Assembly: GCA_001692895.1 (NCBI GenBank)
Contig: KV748219.1
Coordinates: 682,001 to 746,000 of the forward strand
From: Cenococcum geophilum 1.58
Taxonomy: Eukaryota; Ascomycota; Dothideomycetes; Gloniales; Gloniaceae
Reading direction: 5' to 3'
DNA: 64,000 nucleotides
The notes beneath the pieces are model-generated. The model was given only the letters and a program-made list of their open reading frames with translations. It made no database searches and was not told where the DNA came from. The position numbers and the translations under genes were made by a program. The first letter of the stretch is position 1; each line of letters starts with the position of its first letter. Of the stretch, positions 33,000-46,255 are shown one piece after another.

Positions 33000-35900
33000 C
33001 TTATACCTAGTCTAGGGGTTCTAGCTTTTTAGGGTGTTGCTTATAGAAGTGCTATACAGCCTATTTATAACCCTTTAGGTCTTTTTCTAGCTGCTAGGTT
33101 ATATCCTTATAATATTTTTATTTAATCTTATAAGTTAGGCCTTGGGGGTCTTTATCGTGTATATTAAAGATTTTCTTAAACTCCTATTTATCTTCTATGT
33201 TACCGTTATTATTTCTCTCTACTACTTATCCTTGTATATTGCGGCGCTCTATAGTATTAATATTTGCTTAGCTAGAGATCTCTTTAGTAGCCTAGAGGCG
33301 GACCTTAAATATATAAAAGGATTTATTTACTTAGATGTAGTTCGGGAGGTCTACTATAACTACCCCTTAGTATACTATAAGTACGGGGTATAGGCCGTCC
33401 TATTTATTGTCCCATTTCTTCTTAGGTCTATTTATCTTTATATTTTCTAAGCTAACTATAACTATATCGCCTTTATAGAATAACGCGCTCTTATCCCTAC
33501 GGGTATTAGCATTATATTTATAGCGTTACTATAAAATCTAGGCTAGGGCCTTAAGCTGTATTAATATCTGCTTAAAGCGGTTGGCTATAAAGTCTACGCG
33601 GAAGAACTTCTTCTTTACTTATATTAATAGTATTAATAAATAGGGGCTAGCAGGCTTAATTCCGAGGCGAGGGTTAAAGCTATAGTTTGCAAAAAAATAG
33701 GAAGATGCCTATGCTCTTATTAACTTAGTTATTTATAGCAAACTTAGTAAGCAGTAGGTAGTTAACCTAGTTGTTTTATATAAAGCTAACAAAAGCATAG
33801 AGGTACTTATTTACAGTAGCGTTAATAATTTTAATTTAGCCGTCTATTTCTGGGTACTAGGCTAAGCTTAGTCTTAAGGTTATCTTAAGGCGTTTACTTA
33901 GTCGTTGCTAAAAGTTGCTAATAAATTATATGCCGTAATTGGAGATAATTATGCTTAGTACACTATAGAGCTTATATACGTTATTAACAAAGCCATTAAC
34001 TAGCTCCTCTATTAAGAGTCCTATTACTAAAACAAGATATTATATTTTAGTTAGGCGGTCTACAATAATAAGGATATATTTATATGCCTTACCGTAGCAT
34101 TAGTATACTAGCAGCGTTATAATATAGTTAATTAAAATATTAGTTTATAGGCAAGCGGGTAGTTTTAGTAGCTTTAAAAAACCAGGCGGGGCAGAACGGG
34201 GGGTCTTAGTACAAAAGTATAGGGTATAGTCTTTAACAAAGGTAGCCGTAAATTAGGAGATTTTTAGCTACTAGTATATTTAGTTTAAGAGGTTAAGGGT
34301 TTTAACCTAGCCGGGGTAACTAGCGGGGCCGCTGCTATAAGAGTAATGGATAACTTTTAGACGGAGGTCTAGGGCGTTAAGGACGAAGAGACGTTAGCGG
34401 AAGTAGATCTATCTATTAACAATACTATATTCTGACTTATTATAATGGAGTAATTTCCTAATCTTCTTTAGCTAATAGCGAGCTTTCCGATTATGTAGGG
34501 CCGCTATTATATCTCTTGCGAGTTTATTCTCCTAGTATTTTAACTAGATTAACTTATTTAATAACTTTTTAGCTATTTTAGGGTCCAGAGCGGCTATAAA
34601 CTCCGTATTATTAGAGTTATAAGACTTATATAGCAATTCTTCTAAGATTATAGGGTTAATTTTCTAGGGCGATATAATGACTTAGGCTTAGTAGCGGAGG
34701 CGTTTATTATTAGCGTCCTTAGACCTTATTTTTAATAGCCGGCTTAGGGTATTAGGGAGCGTAGCTTTGCTACTAGGTCTATATATAATTATAAAGTTAA
34801 ACTATAAAAGAAACTCTGCCTACTAGACTTAGCGTTAATTTAGCTGCTTAGTAGTTATAAATATCTATAGGTTCTTATAGTCGGTAATAATTTTAAACGG
34901 CTCCTTAGTCCCTTATAGCTTAGGACGTCATTCCTTTAAAGCCTTAATAATAGCTAAGAGTTCTTTATTATAGATCTCGTAGTGTAACCGACTACTAGTA
35001 TCAGTACCCTGCCAAAACAATACGCTGTCTCACCAGCGTACCACCCCGTCTCGACTACGTATCACCCTNTTTTAGCTACGCATTAGTACCCCCCTTCATC
35101 TTATTACCTGCACCTTTTTCATGTATTTATACTACTTGATTTCCGTAGATTTACAACAAAGTTGCTTGTTTAATTCCCACACACTGCAAAGCTTACACGT
35201 AGTTATACTCTAGCGTAGAGTGCTTTGCGGAGAAGAATGCAACCGGTTTTAATTTACCATTATTATTATACTAGGAAAGGACTCCGCTAGAAGCCTAATT
35301 TAATACGTCTATCTTTACCACTATCTTCTTTATATAGTTATGGTATGCTAATACTGGTGCTAAGGTAAAGGCTCCCTTAAGGGCCTTAAACGATTTAGCT
35401 TGTTCTGGTCCCTATAGCCATCCAATATCCTTCTTTAGGAGTTTTGTTATAGGTATAGTGATAGTAAAGTAGCCTTAAATAAATTGTTGGTAGAAGTTCG
35501 CGAAGCTAAGAAATTGTTATAGTTCTTTAATTAATATTGGGTCCTTCTATTTCTATAAGGCCTGTATCTTCTTAAGGTCTATAGTTATGCTATTAGTTAA
35601 GATAATTAAGCCGAGGTATTTTGTTTTAGTAGAGTAGAACTTAGACTTATTAATATTAATCTAAAGTCTAGCATTACCGAGTCTTTGGATAACTTTATTT
35701 ATATACTTAGTGTACTTAGTACGTGTTTTAAAAAGATAAGGATGTCGTTAAGGTAGGTAGTGTAGTAGTCGTTAAGGGCATTATATAAGATATAATTAAT
35801 ATAGTTCTAAAACATAGTGGGTGCGTTATAGAGGCTAAATAGTATAACTAGTATCTTATAGAGTCCGAACCGGGTAATAAATGCTATAAGCTACTTATAG

Positions 35901-37700
35901 CCCTCCGCAATCTAGATTTAGTTAAACGCAGTAATTATATTAAGTTTAGTAAAGTACTTAGCACTATAAAGTGCGTTAAGTGTCTTATAGATTAGTAGCA
36001 GTGGGTACCAATTCTTAATAGTAACTATGTTTAGGCCTTGGTAATTATAGTAGATTTATATACCGCTACTAGGCTTAATAGCGAGGAGGAGTAGTACGGC
36101 AGCTAGTAAGGTTAATTTGTAAATAAAACCCTTATCTAGTATCTTATTAATCCACTTTTTTATATACCTAAGTTTAGCAGGTAAGAGTGGTCTATTTTTA
36201 TAGTATAGGGCCTAGTTTCCGGGGATAATCTTAATTTTATAGTCCTATAGTTAGTAAGGGGGCAGCTTATCTACATTTTTAAGGAGAAAGTGCTTAATAT
36301 ATTTACGGAACTCCTTTAGTAAGCATTATAAAATATCTTTGTAGGTTAATCCTAGTATGCCTTTTAGGAATTTTTTAATATTAGTATTAACTATCTTCTA
36401 GCGTAAAGACTTAGGCTTAGTTTTTAGGTTTATCTTAAGGAAATTATAAAAATAAGGGGGTAGCGCTTTACGGGCTTCTTCTATTATATAGTTGCCCTCT
36501 ACTAGCCAGTGGAAAGACTTTTCTAATAGGTTCGGTACTTCTATTAGGCTTATAGGTAGCTCTTTAAGCAGCTATTAGTGTTCTTCTTATTTAACTAGTT
36601 CTACTAGCTCTGCTATATAAATCCTTATTACCTTTACGCCTTTTTATTTATAGAACTAGGTAAAATTAACAGTATAAGTATATCTAATGTCGTTTAGTTT
36701 GGGGCGTGTTTGGTTCTCTAGTGCTACGGCTAGGCTAGCGTAGCTTAGTTAGCCTTAGGGGGCGGAAACGCGGCAGCGGCCCTATACGGTATGCGTGGGA
36801 GACAGATATAAGGTTAGGCGTTGCAGGGGGGAGGTCTTAATTGCTCTGGTTTTAGTCTTAGCTGTAACGCCTTTAGCTATTATACGTGCGGTCGTATATA
36901 CGTATAGTAAATAACTTAGAGTTAGGTGTCTTATTAGCTGGCCTAGGTTAAGCGGGTATATATAAGGGACTTATAGTTCTAGTGGTGTTTATATTCTTAG
37001 GGGCGGGGTAGTATTTCTTAGGGGTAGGGCGGTAGTCTAGTTTTCTTGAATCTCTGTTTTATTTACTATATATATTAGCTTACTAATATTAGGTACCTCT
37101 TTTATTATTAGCTAACAGTATCTAAGCGTTAGCCGTGTAATATATCTATATAGTACTACTCGGTTATAATTAAGGATATACTATAGGAGATAGTTATAGG
37201 TATAGTAATTAGAGTTAAACTTAAGCCCTAAAACGGGGAAGTTTATACTTAGGTTATACTTTTTAAGCTAGGGCATTCTAAGAATTACTAGTATTAAGGG
37301 TGATAACTTTATAATATAGAAAAGCATAGATTCTGTATAGTGGCTAATTGTTATTTTTGCTATAAAGTAATAGGTAATAAAGCTAGATTAGAGTTTATTA
37401 GTAAGGCAAAGTAGTTTTAGGACTAGGAGTCTTTTTATTATAATATTATGCTTCTTTATAAGTAAGTCTTTGTCTATAAACGCTGGTGCTATACTACTAC
37501 TATTAATAAGGCTTACTATTTTAATAAGAACTTTTAGGAGTAAGTTACGTAGTAAGGAGAGATAAGTTTAAATAAGGATAGAATTTTTATTATTGTTTAC
37601 TGTTCTAAGATTAAATAGCAGCTAGCTTAGAATAAGGTTTAACTAATCTAGTAGTATAGATCTAATCCTTTTATCCTCCTCCCTATATAGTTCTAACCCT
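33000..37700 (-). pseudogene. Gyp3 pol: protease, RT, RNase H, integrase, chromodomain
   Basis: On the minus strand, a chromodomain-like end is at about 33160-33000 (LTYKIKxKYYKDIT...). The integrase at about 34450-33650 reads YKYILIIVDRLTK, then IIISNYGI, followed by YPEIDGQIK and FAINN. RNase H (about 35270-34850) is split by MinB between the YNY and [13 protein letters not shown] parts. RT at about 36200-35600 reads FYINYRGLNIVTIK, YFTKLNIITAFN and catalytic box YLND (35744-35755; first Asp now Asn). The 83-codon plus-strand open frame at 33142-33393 is the antisense of the integrase C-terminal region. Stops are nearly all TAG/TAA. One N lies at 35069, inside MinB. Confidence 0.85.
34983..35197. 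mobile_element. MinB, 215-bp MITE or solo LTR
   Basis: Ends TGTAA...TTACA are flanked by the 5-bp duplication CGTAG (34978-34982 and 35198-35202). Removing it and one CGTAG restores a continuous RNase H frame ([11 protein letters not shown]), which fixes the insertion point. Composition is normal, not RIP-like. One N lies at 35069. There is no coding potential. Confidence 0.85.
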
Positions 37701-39480
37701 TAAAGGCGACTTAGTTTAAGGGTTAGCCTTTTAATAGCTGCGTTATAGGGCTTAGCTAATAGCTATAGTCTTAACTAGTATATCCTAACGTGTTGGTCTC
37801 TAATGGTATATATATACTAGGGGGTACTTTACTAATAATATAGCCGGTCTTACGGTTAGTAGTAGCACGGAGTACTTATCTATAGTTTATATATAGGATT
37901 ATCGGCTAGAGCTACGTTAGGGAAGGGAATTATAGGGGTAGATTTCTATATCTAAACCTATGTCCTTATCTATAGTTACCGCCTTAATTACTATTCCCAT
38001 TATTAAAGAATCTGCCGTAGCTAGAAGGGGGTTAGCGCGGTAGTATTAAAAGGGGATTTAGGTTTTACTAGGGGTTATAAGTATCTTTTTAGTAGCTAAG
38101 TTAACCACACGCTATATAGAGTCTGTTATTTATATAATGTCTTTAGATATTATTAGGGAGGCTATTACTACTACTGCCGAACTTAACGGCGTCTAGGTTT
38201 ATTAGGTTATTCTATAGTAATATAGGTTAATAGCCGCTAACGGTACTTGGCTTAGCAGTATTTAACTTAATATAGTAGGTATGGTTCTATAGGTTATAAG
38301 CAAACACATCTATCTGCTTACTCCAGCCTTTATAGTTAGTATTGCCAATTTTATAGCTAAGGGTAAAGGCTAGGTCCTTTATCTTAGAGGAAATATTCTT
38401 TTTAAATAAATCTACTTTTTATTCCTTGGTCTTGTTTACTTTAATTATTAACTTATTAAGCTCTACTTTCTAGAACTAGTAGTTACGCTTACCTTAGCTT
38501 AAGGTATTTAACTTATTTTTAGCCGCTTGGGTTATATCTATAGTCTTATAGTGTCCTCTTATATATATAAATATAGACTCTTAGTTAGAAAAGGTCTATT
38601 TACTTAGGTTGTTTAGGTATATACGTAGCGTATTAAGGCTATATTTAATATAGTTATAAGCCTTATCCGTTAGTATGTCTAATATATAGAGGATTTCGTC
38701 TATTAGGGTCTTAAAGCACTTTACATCCCTCTAAAAAACGCCCCAGATTTTTATTTCCTATATTTTAAAAATTTCTTACTTTTTAATTAGTAATCCCTTG
38801 CTATTAAACGGGGTTAGATCTTTTGCTTTACGCTTTTTTCTACAGAACTTAATTAAAAGAGGGGAGCTAGTAGTAGGGTTCTTATTGGTAATAGTCTTAG
38901 TAAGTATAGTAATCTAAGAGCTTAAGTTTTGTATAGTCTTAGTATATATAAGGGCTTACTATTCGTATTATTTAATATATAGTTTAAGTATCTTAAGGGA
39001 GTTAATTCTGTGTTAAGCTTTTTTAAGTTAGGACTTTATAGCTTGGCCTTTACTATAGACGGCTTAAAGGCCGCTTTTAATACTAGTTAAGAAAGCTGCA
39101 TATATAGAGAGTTGCTAAAAGGTTCCTGCTATATTAAGGTTCTTTAGGTATTTAGGACCGTTCCTAATTACCTAGGCGATATTAGTATAGGAGGTATTAA
39201 GGAGGCAGGCGAGCGCTTCGCGAGGGTTTGTTGGCGAGACGTTGTTTATATTATAGTCGCCTATTTTAGGAAATCTGGGTAAGGTAATTAGAATCTATAA
39301 GGCTAACTATAATACTAAGATTGCTAAGACTATACTAAGGCTATACTAAGACTGTGCTAATATTGTCTAAGACTGTAGTATAGTGTTGTTAGTCGCGCCG
39401 GGTCGCGATTATACTAGGAAAACGGAGGTAGTAGACTGGGAAAAATAAATATCGCAATAGGGTATAATTAGAGATACTAT
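37700..39480 (-). pseudogene. Gyp3 gag region
   Basis: Minus-strand remnant between protease and 5' LTR. Long hydrophilic stretches can be read between stops (for example KAYNYIKYSLNTLRIYLNNL at about 38670-38610), and a Pro/Ser-rich N-terminal part lies at about 39260. No zinc knuckle was identified. Assignment rests mainly on position. Confidence 0.6.
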
Positions 39481-39484
39481 AAAC

Positions 39485-39671
39485 TGTTATAGTACTATAA
39501 TAAAGTAGACTAAATAACTACGTTGTAGTATAAAGAGGAGAAGAAAGTAGAAATGGGGTATTGTATATAAATAGTAGGGCTAGCCGCTAAGGTACTAGTA
39601 GTAGGCTAGCTAATAATAGGAAACAGTACGAGATAGTATAAAACAGTATGCGTCAGGTTAGTACCGTAACA
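39485..39671 (-). repeat. Gyp3 5' LTR
   Basis: This 187-bp partner of 32464-32650 starts TGTTATAGTACT and ends TACCGTAACA. It is followed by duplicated GCCCC. Confidence 0.92.
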
Positions 39672-39676
39672 GCCCC

Positions 39677-39900
39677 TAACTTTAACCCTTCTAAAGTTCT
39701 CTTTAAGAATGGCTTCTTTAAAGGTTAAGTCTACCCTACGTTACTATTAAAGTGCCTACACTTTTAGTAACCCCTTAGCTTCCTACTAAAAGAGGTCTAG
39801 TTCCTTTCTATATCTTTAGCATTTAAAACTACTTGTTTAAAATCTATATATATAATAATCCGCAATAGGGCTCCTATATACTATATTCCGTTATAAATTA
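39677..39900 (-). pseudogene. ChrB gag fragment between Gyp3 and Gyp4
   Basis: This 224-bp segment belongs to ChrB, as fixed by the target duplications GCCCC on its left and AATTA on its right (39896-39900). It is too short to show a domain. It continues at 46256. Confidence 0.6.
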
Positions 39901-40093
39901 TATTACAGAACCCTACCGTAGGGGCCTCTATAGGAGAGCCCCGTACTTTTACATATACCTTATATATAGCTTATATCAGCTACCCGTAGGTATATTACCT
40001 CTTTACGCCCTTAACCCTTACGATTAATCGCGTAACGTCTTATAGACTCCTTAAATATATACACTCTATAGCTACTACCTACGTTCTATAACA
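39901..40093 (+). repeat. Gyp4 5' LTR
   Basis: This 193-bp repeat matches 46058-46250 over its whole length. The internal sequence begins TTACGTTACG; no tRNA match for a primer-binding site was recognised. Confidence 0.92.
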
Positions 40094-40289
40094 TTACGTT
40101 ACGCCTTTTTACTATTAACGCTTAGCCTATAACTAATTCTACGTCTTTATAATACTGTAGGCGCTACTAATAGTAGTGTGTTTATAAATTACCTTACTTT
40201 ATACTTCTAAGGAACCTATAATAGTAAGATAATATTCCTTACTAGCTATTATATTAAACCTAAAGAATAACCTAATACTTATACTTAAC

Positions 40290-41650
40290 CTACGACGCCA
40301 ATTAATCTCAGGAGAATTTAATTTATTAGCCCTAGCCTTAACCCCTAAGGAGATGGATATTAATAATATTTTATCTTTTGTTAACTATATAACTATAGAC
40401 AAGTAAATAAAATGGCTACTACCTATTAAAATTAAAATACAAGACGCTAAGACGTTTGTAAAAATGGTAGCACAAGACCCTAATAAATACCACCGCCTTT
40501 TATAGAACTACTACCTAAAGCTTATATAAGCTAAGATGCTTATTATCTAAGATTGCGATATTATCTAAGACCTATAAGCTTATAAGGCGCTTACCGATAA
40601 TATACGTTAAGAAACTAAAGATAACCTCCGTATATCTAAACGCGACGTCTAATAGTTAAAGAAGAATAAGATTATACTAATTGCTATAGTTACTAAAAAG
40701 AAGGCATAATTAAATACCTATAATCTTAGCTTAATAAGCATATTTATAATAACGCTAGATACCTTTTTACTATATATAACGCTACCTAAGTCTCTATACC
40801 CCCGGCAACTTTACCTACTTAATACTTAATAAAGGGTTAGCGCTAAACAGCTTTACCTAATAGGAACCCCTACTAAAGCAGTAATAATAAAAGCTATAAT
40901 AATTAGACCCAAACTACTACTATAGAGTCTAATATATGCTACTTTAATCCCCTAGTCTTTTAAGGAGACCGTAAGGAATATAGCTACTAGAAGATATAAA
41001 TCTATAAGAAACCAACTTAGAGCGCCTACCTTTTTCCTATAGAAGATATTAAGATTAGTTATATTATTGGGCGAATAAAGGGTATACTATTTAATAGACT
41101 CTTCGCCTAATAGGAGACNAATAGCNCCNANAAGNNGNAGTCNTANTAAGAAGTCCTTAATAATCTTAACCTAATATACCGCGACTATAACCTACTAGCC
41201 ACTAACTAAGCTAAACTACGTGCCCTAAAGATAAGCCCTACTAAATTATTTAATAAGTTCTATATTAAATTCTAGAAATACATTAAAGCCCTCGCTTAAG
41301 ATAATACTAAAAACTAAAAGGATCTTTTTAAAAAAAGTTACTTATTACCTTAGTTACGCAGCCGCTAGCTATAACTATAATAATATTTATAAGATAGTAG
41401 CAGCCCTATAGAAGATTAAACGATAACTAAATTAAATTGCTACTACTAACCCTTACTTAAAGAACCTCTCTATAGAAGCCCTCCGGGCCTACTAAACCTA
41501 TATATACTAAGCTACTAACGCCTACTACCTTAAGTACTACTAGAGCCAATATTAACCTCTCTATACTAACTTTTCTATAAAAACTCCTAGATAGAGAGCA
41601 CGAGCTACTCTAGAAACTAGGACGCTGCTATAAATGCTATTAAGAAGGCT
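40290..41650 (+). pseudogene. Gyp4 gag
   Basis: The plus strand at about 40350-41100 reads long Gag-like stretches (EMDINNILSFVNYITIDK, KTFVKMVAQDPNKYHRLL, RISKRDV*) broken by TAG/TAA. A cluster of unresolved bases at about 41119-41148 blocks reading across that point. Assignment is by position before protease/RT and by the Lys/Gln-rich hydrophilic character. No zinc knuckle was seen. Confidence 0.6.
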
Positions 41651-44600
41651 GTTATTATAATAACCTAAACTACCTAATAGCTAGGTTTAGTACTTACCGC
41701 CTAATACCTAACCTGATACCCTAAATACTAAATATATTATTACGCACCACTACCATATAAGATAAAGACGTAGTAATAATAGTAGAATTAGATATAAAAG
41801 CGGAAAACGCTAAGTTCTAGCCCTAAGTCGCGGGTTAGGACGCCCTAATAATAGAGGGATCTATATATTGGCCTACTTAATAGATAACTTAGTAAAAATA
41901 AACAGACGGAAATAGATAGTTTTACCTATAATAGGAACTACTGCTATAAAATAATATAAAAGCCGTTCTATAATTAACTATAGAGCTACTAACTAATTTA
42001 TAAATACCTAACTTATATATACTTATAACCTACCTACCTTACCCCTTACTAAAGCCCGCGCCCTATAACTCGCTAATGGTAATTATACCGTATAGAAGAT
42101 TACCTATATAGTATAACTCTACTTAAATATAAATAGGCACTAGGAAAAGCTCTAGGCCTATATTATACCACTTACTAACTACCCTATTATCTTTAAAATA
42201 AGCTAGCTTAAATAATATAACCCTACCATTAACTAGGAAAAGAAAGAAGTAACCTTTAACTCTAAATACCATAGAAAGACTTGCCTAGGATATAGCCTAG
42301 CCACCTCTATTTACTTACTAGGATATTAACCTAAAAACCCCCTTATTATCCTACCTACGACTAACTACTACTACGTAAGTGCCGCGGCCTTTTACCGTAT
42401 AGCACGTAGGAAAGGCTAAACCGTTATTATAGCTTTCTAATTATAACTATATAAGCTTAACAAAGAATAGAACTATGTCCTCTATAGTAATAGAATAGAT
42501 ATAATTAACCTTTTAGAAGATAACGCCCCTGTAAAACTCCACGGACTTTTACCTTTAAACTTTAAGAAGTTTATAAAACTTAAAAAAGGACTTACTAACG
42601 AAGAACTCCGTAAGCTCCTCCCTAAGAGGTACTATAACTTTATTAATATATACTTATAAAAGGGCGTAGATATACTTTTCTTACATTAACCTAATAACTA
42701 TACTATTAATATTAAATAAAGAAAAATGCTACCTTATAAGAGACCCTACCTAATATTAAAAGACAAACTTCTAGTTATAAGAAAGTATATTAATAAGCAC
42801 CTTAATAAAGGGTTTATTTATCCTAATATATTACTAGCAGCTGCCTCTATTCTTTTTACTCAGAAGCTAAAAGGAGGTATTTAATTTTATATTAATTATA
42901 AGGACTTAACGCTATTATAATTAAAAACTAATATCTAGTACCGCTTATACGGGAGACCCTTAAGCGGCTTAGCCAAGCTAAAATCTATACTAAGCTTAAT
43001 ATTATCGCCGCCTTTAACTACTTTTAAATATAGGAAGGTAACAAATAGAAAACCGCATTTGTATTACGCTTTGGCCAATTTAGATATACTATTATACCCT
43101 TTGGCGTATATAACGGCCTAGGCACCTTTTAAAGCTATATTAATAACGCCTTACGGGATTACCTTAACGACTTCTGCTCTGCGTACCTAGACGATATACT
43201 TATTTATAATAATAACCCTTTTAAGCATACTAAACACATTTAAAAGGTTCTATAGCGCCTTAGGGACGCAGAACTTTATATTAATTTAAAGAAATGTAAA
43301 TTCTTAGTTATAAAAGTAAAATACCTTAGACTAATTATTACTACTAAGGGTGTCCGTATAAACCCTAAGAAGGTATATATAATTACTAAATAATAAGCCC
43401 CTAACTGCATTAAGGATATATAAGCCTTCCTTAGTTTTACTAACTTTTATTAGAAATTTATATACAACTTCTTAGGCGTAGTAGTACTACTTATAGCAAT
43501 AATGCGAATAAAGGGCCTTTTTATAAAAGGAAGAAAAACGTACCTACGCTTTACCTAGACGCCTAAATGCAAAAAGGCGTTCTAAGACCTTAAAAATACC
43601 TTTACTAAAGCACCTATCCTAGCTTACTTTATACTAGGACAATAACTTTATTTTAAAACCAACTTTTTAAACTACGTTAACGCAGGCGTCCTTTCCTAAA
43701 TATATAATAACGGTCTCTTTTACCTAGTTACATTCTACTTATCTAAGCTTATACTATAAGAGTATAACTATAAGATCTATAATAAAGAACTCCTTATAAT
43801 TATACGAGCGTTTAAAGAATTCTAATTAAAACTCTCTTTAGTAGAGCCTAATTAGCTAACTAATGTCCTTACAGACTATTGCAACCTTAAGTACTTTATA
43901 ACCATAAAGCAGCTAAATTAACGCTAAGTACGTTAGAATAAGTTCCTCTTTAGTTTTAACTTTAAAATTATATATAGATTAAAAGTATAAGGTATTAAAC
44001 CTAATAGCTTAATACGCCGCTCGCAAGACCTTCTTTAGTCTAAAAATAACCCCTACAATTAGTTCTAATAATAGACAATCCTAAAAGCATAAAATTTGGC
44101 CCTAGGTATACTACCTATAATAGAGTTAACTATACCTTAGCTTTATACCACAGAACTAAAATTACCTCCTAAAATTAACGAGCTTATTACTACGGCATAT
44201 AACACCTTTATTAACCTATTACTATATTAACTTATTACCATAAAGACCGCTAACGCCCATACGCTACCTATTAACCTCTAAAGCTTAGGCTAGATTAATA
44301 TAGTAGCTTTAGAAGTAAAAGAGAATAGGCTCTATTATAGAGGTTGCCTATTTATCCCTAACTTAGAAAATCTATAACAGCAATTAATCTAAATAGCCTA
44401 CGACCTCTAATTAAGCGGCCACCTAAGTAAAGGAGAAACCTACGAGCTTCTTAGCTAATATTACTTCTGGCCAAAAATAATAAACTTAGTTAAATGCTTT
44501 ATAGGCGCCTACTATAGTTATAAGCGCGCTAAGGCCTTTAGTATAAAGTACTAAGGATTGCTATACCCTCTACTAGTACCTATATAACGATAGGTAGATA

Positions 44601-45770
44601 TTATTATAAATTTCGTTATTAACCTACTACCCTATAAACAATATGGTCGTACCTATAATAATATTCTTATAATAATATGCCAACTTATAAAAGAGCGCCA
44701 CTACGTCCTAACTAAAGGCGTAGCCGTTAGCGATATTACTAACGCCTTCTTCCGCGAAGTTTACCGACTATATAGGTTACCTAACTTAATTACGTCCAAC
44801 TAAGGTATATAATTTAACTCTAATATATAGAGATAAATCTGCTAATACCTTAGCATCTCTGTTAAGATATCTATATCCTTTTATTATAAAACTGCTAAGT
44901 AACTGGAAAACGCTAATGCTAGTATAAAAGCGTAACTACAATAAGTAGTTGCCTATAGTTAAGATAACTGGGTAGATTACCTCCTACTAGGTAAATTTAT
45001 AGCGAATAACTACGTCTTAACTACTATAGGACTTACCCCATTCTTTGCGAATAAGGGTTATTACCCCTAATCTAGTATAGAGCCACTAAAACCTATTAAT
45101 AAGAAACTGCTATATAGAAAACGCCTTAAGATACTACTTACTAACTAGTATGTAGACCGTATAAAAAATCTACTTAACTACTATAAGGGAGAAATGGCCT
45201 AGGCTTAAGTAAAGTAGGCCTACTTTACTAACTGCTATAGAACGCCACCACTGGAGATACGTGTTAGCGACTAGGTATAGCTAAATATATATAATATCTC
45301 TATATAGAGGCCTATAAAGTCACTTAATTATAAGAACCTTAGCCCCTATTTAATTAAACAAGTTATTAATAAGGGAGCCGCATATAAGCTAGAACTCTTG
45401 CCTACTCTAGCCACCTATAGGATATAGCCTATATTTTACCTATAGCTACTATACCTTTATTAGCCTAACCCCTTACTAGGGCAGATATAGCCTAAACCCC
45501 TATTAGTACTAATCCGAGATAAAAATAAAGATAAAAACTATAAGGAGTGGACCGTTAAACAAATTATTAACTCTAAATACTTTAGTAAAGGTAGAGGACG
45601 ACGGCTCTACTACAGAGCTATATATATAGGATTTGATATAGATTAGCCAGAATAGTAACTATAGAAAGACTTTAAAAATGCAAAGGATCTAATTAGTGAC
45701 TTTTACTACGCGAACCTATAAAAACTGGGCCTAAGCAGAGATTTTATACCTAATCCTCTATAGGAGCCCT
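41650..45770 (+). pseudogene. Gyp4 pol: protease to chromodomain, RT box intact
   Basis: RT at about 42860-43400 reads FGQFRYTIIPFGVY, INNALRDYLNDFCSAYLDDI, then KTKHIQ-like and LKKCKFLVIK. The catalytic YLDD is unmutated (43184-43195). RNase H is at about 43640-43900. The integrase zinc-binding part is at about 44340-44540. Its core at about 44600-45060 reads FVINLLPYKQYGRTYNNILI, TNAFFREVYRLYRLPNLI and LTPFFANKGYYP. A chromodomain-like end at about 45545-45725 reads EWTVKQIINSKYFSKGRGRR, then FKNAKDLISDFYY. Stops and frame changes prevent expression, but it is less damaged than ChrA or ChrB. Confidence 0.87.
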
Positions 45771-46057
45771 TATAGAGTTAAACCGTTATATATTACTACG
45801 TAAGGGTAAATTTCTATTAGATTGCGGTAAAGTGTAATTATATAACCGGAATATCGTTAAGATATTTAGGAACTTTAACCGGCGGTTTAAGTTATTTAAT
45901 TAGTTAGATTTTTAGATGCTAAGTCTTATTATATAACGTTATTTTAAACCTTTAGCAATACCCCCCTTTCTTTTTTTATATACCTTAAGTATCCCTTCTA
46001 TATATATATAGTAACTATAGCGTCGCTAGAGCTCCGCCTCTATAGGAGGAGGGGTAA
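45771..46057 (+). other. Gyp4 3' non-coding region with palindrome P
   Basis: It contains the near-perfect palindrome at 45871-45893 (arms AACTTTAACCG and CGGTTTAAGTT around one G). This is preceded by AAGATATT and followed by TTAATTAG, as in Gyp1 and Gyp3. The region ends in the polypurine tract. Confidence 0.75.
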
Positions 46058-46250
46058 TATTATAGAACCCTACTATAGGGGCCTCTATAGAAGAGCCTTG
46101 TGCTTTTATATATACCTCGCGTACAGCTTATATTAGCTACGCGTAGGTATATTACCTCCTTATGCCCTTAACCCTTATAATCGATTGCGTAACGTTTTAT
46201 AGACTTCTTAAATATATACGCTTTTTAGCTACTGCCTACGTTCCGTAATA
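46058..46250 (+). repeat. Gyp4 3' LTR
   Basis: This is the 193-bp partner of 39901-40093, directly followed by duplicated AATTA. Confidence 0.92.
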
Positions 46251-46255
46251 AATTA

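Larger units (their letters stand above)
32464..39671 (-). mobile_element. Gyp3, Ty3/gypsy retrotransposon, structurally complete
   Basis: Two 187-bp LTRs (32464-32650 and 39485-39671) carry TG/TA...CA/TA ends. GCCCC lies on both sides (32459-32463 and 39672-39676). A purine-rich tract, minus-strand CTAGGGGAAAGGAGTAC, abuts the left LTR, so the element is on the minus strand. It is 7,208 bp long including MinB (215 bp). It is inserted in ChrB near the gag/protease junction. Confidence 0.93.
39901..46250 (+). mobile_element. Gyp4, Ty3/gypsy chromodomain retrotransposon, structurally complete
   Basis: LTRs of 193 bp (39901-40093 and 46058-46250) carry ends TATTACAGAAC...TATAACA and TATTATAGAAC...TAATA, from an original TGTTACAGAAC type. 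AATTA lies on both sides (39896-39900 and 46251-46255). The polypurine tract AGGAGGAGGGGTAA precedes the right LTR. It is 6,350 bp long on the plus strand, inserted in ChrB gag. It keeps the RT catalytic box YLDD. Confidence 0.93.

Noticed and set aside
33142..33393. 83-codon plus-strand open frame with hydrophobic stretches, looking like a small membrane protein
   Set aside because: The minus strand encodes the Gyp3 integrase C-terminal region. The hydrophobic look comes from Leu/Tyr/Ile-rich reading of AT-rich antisense DNA.
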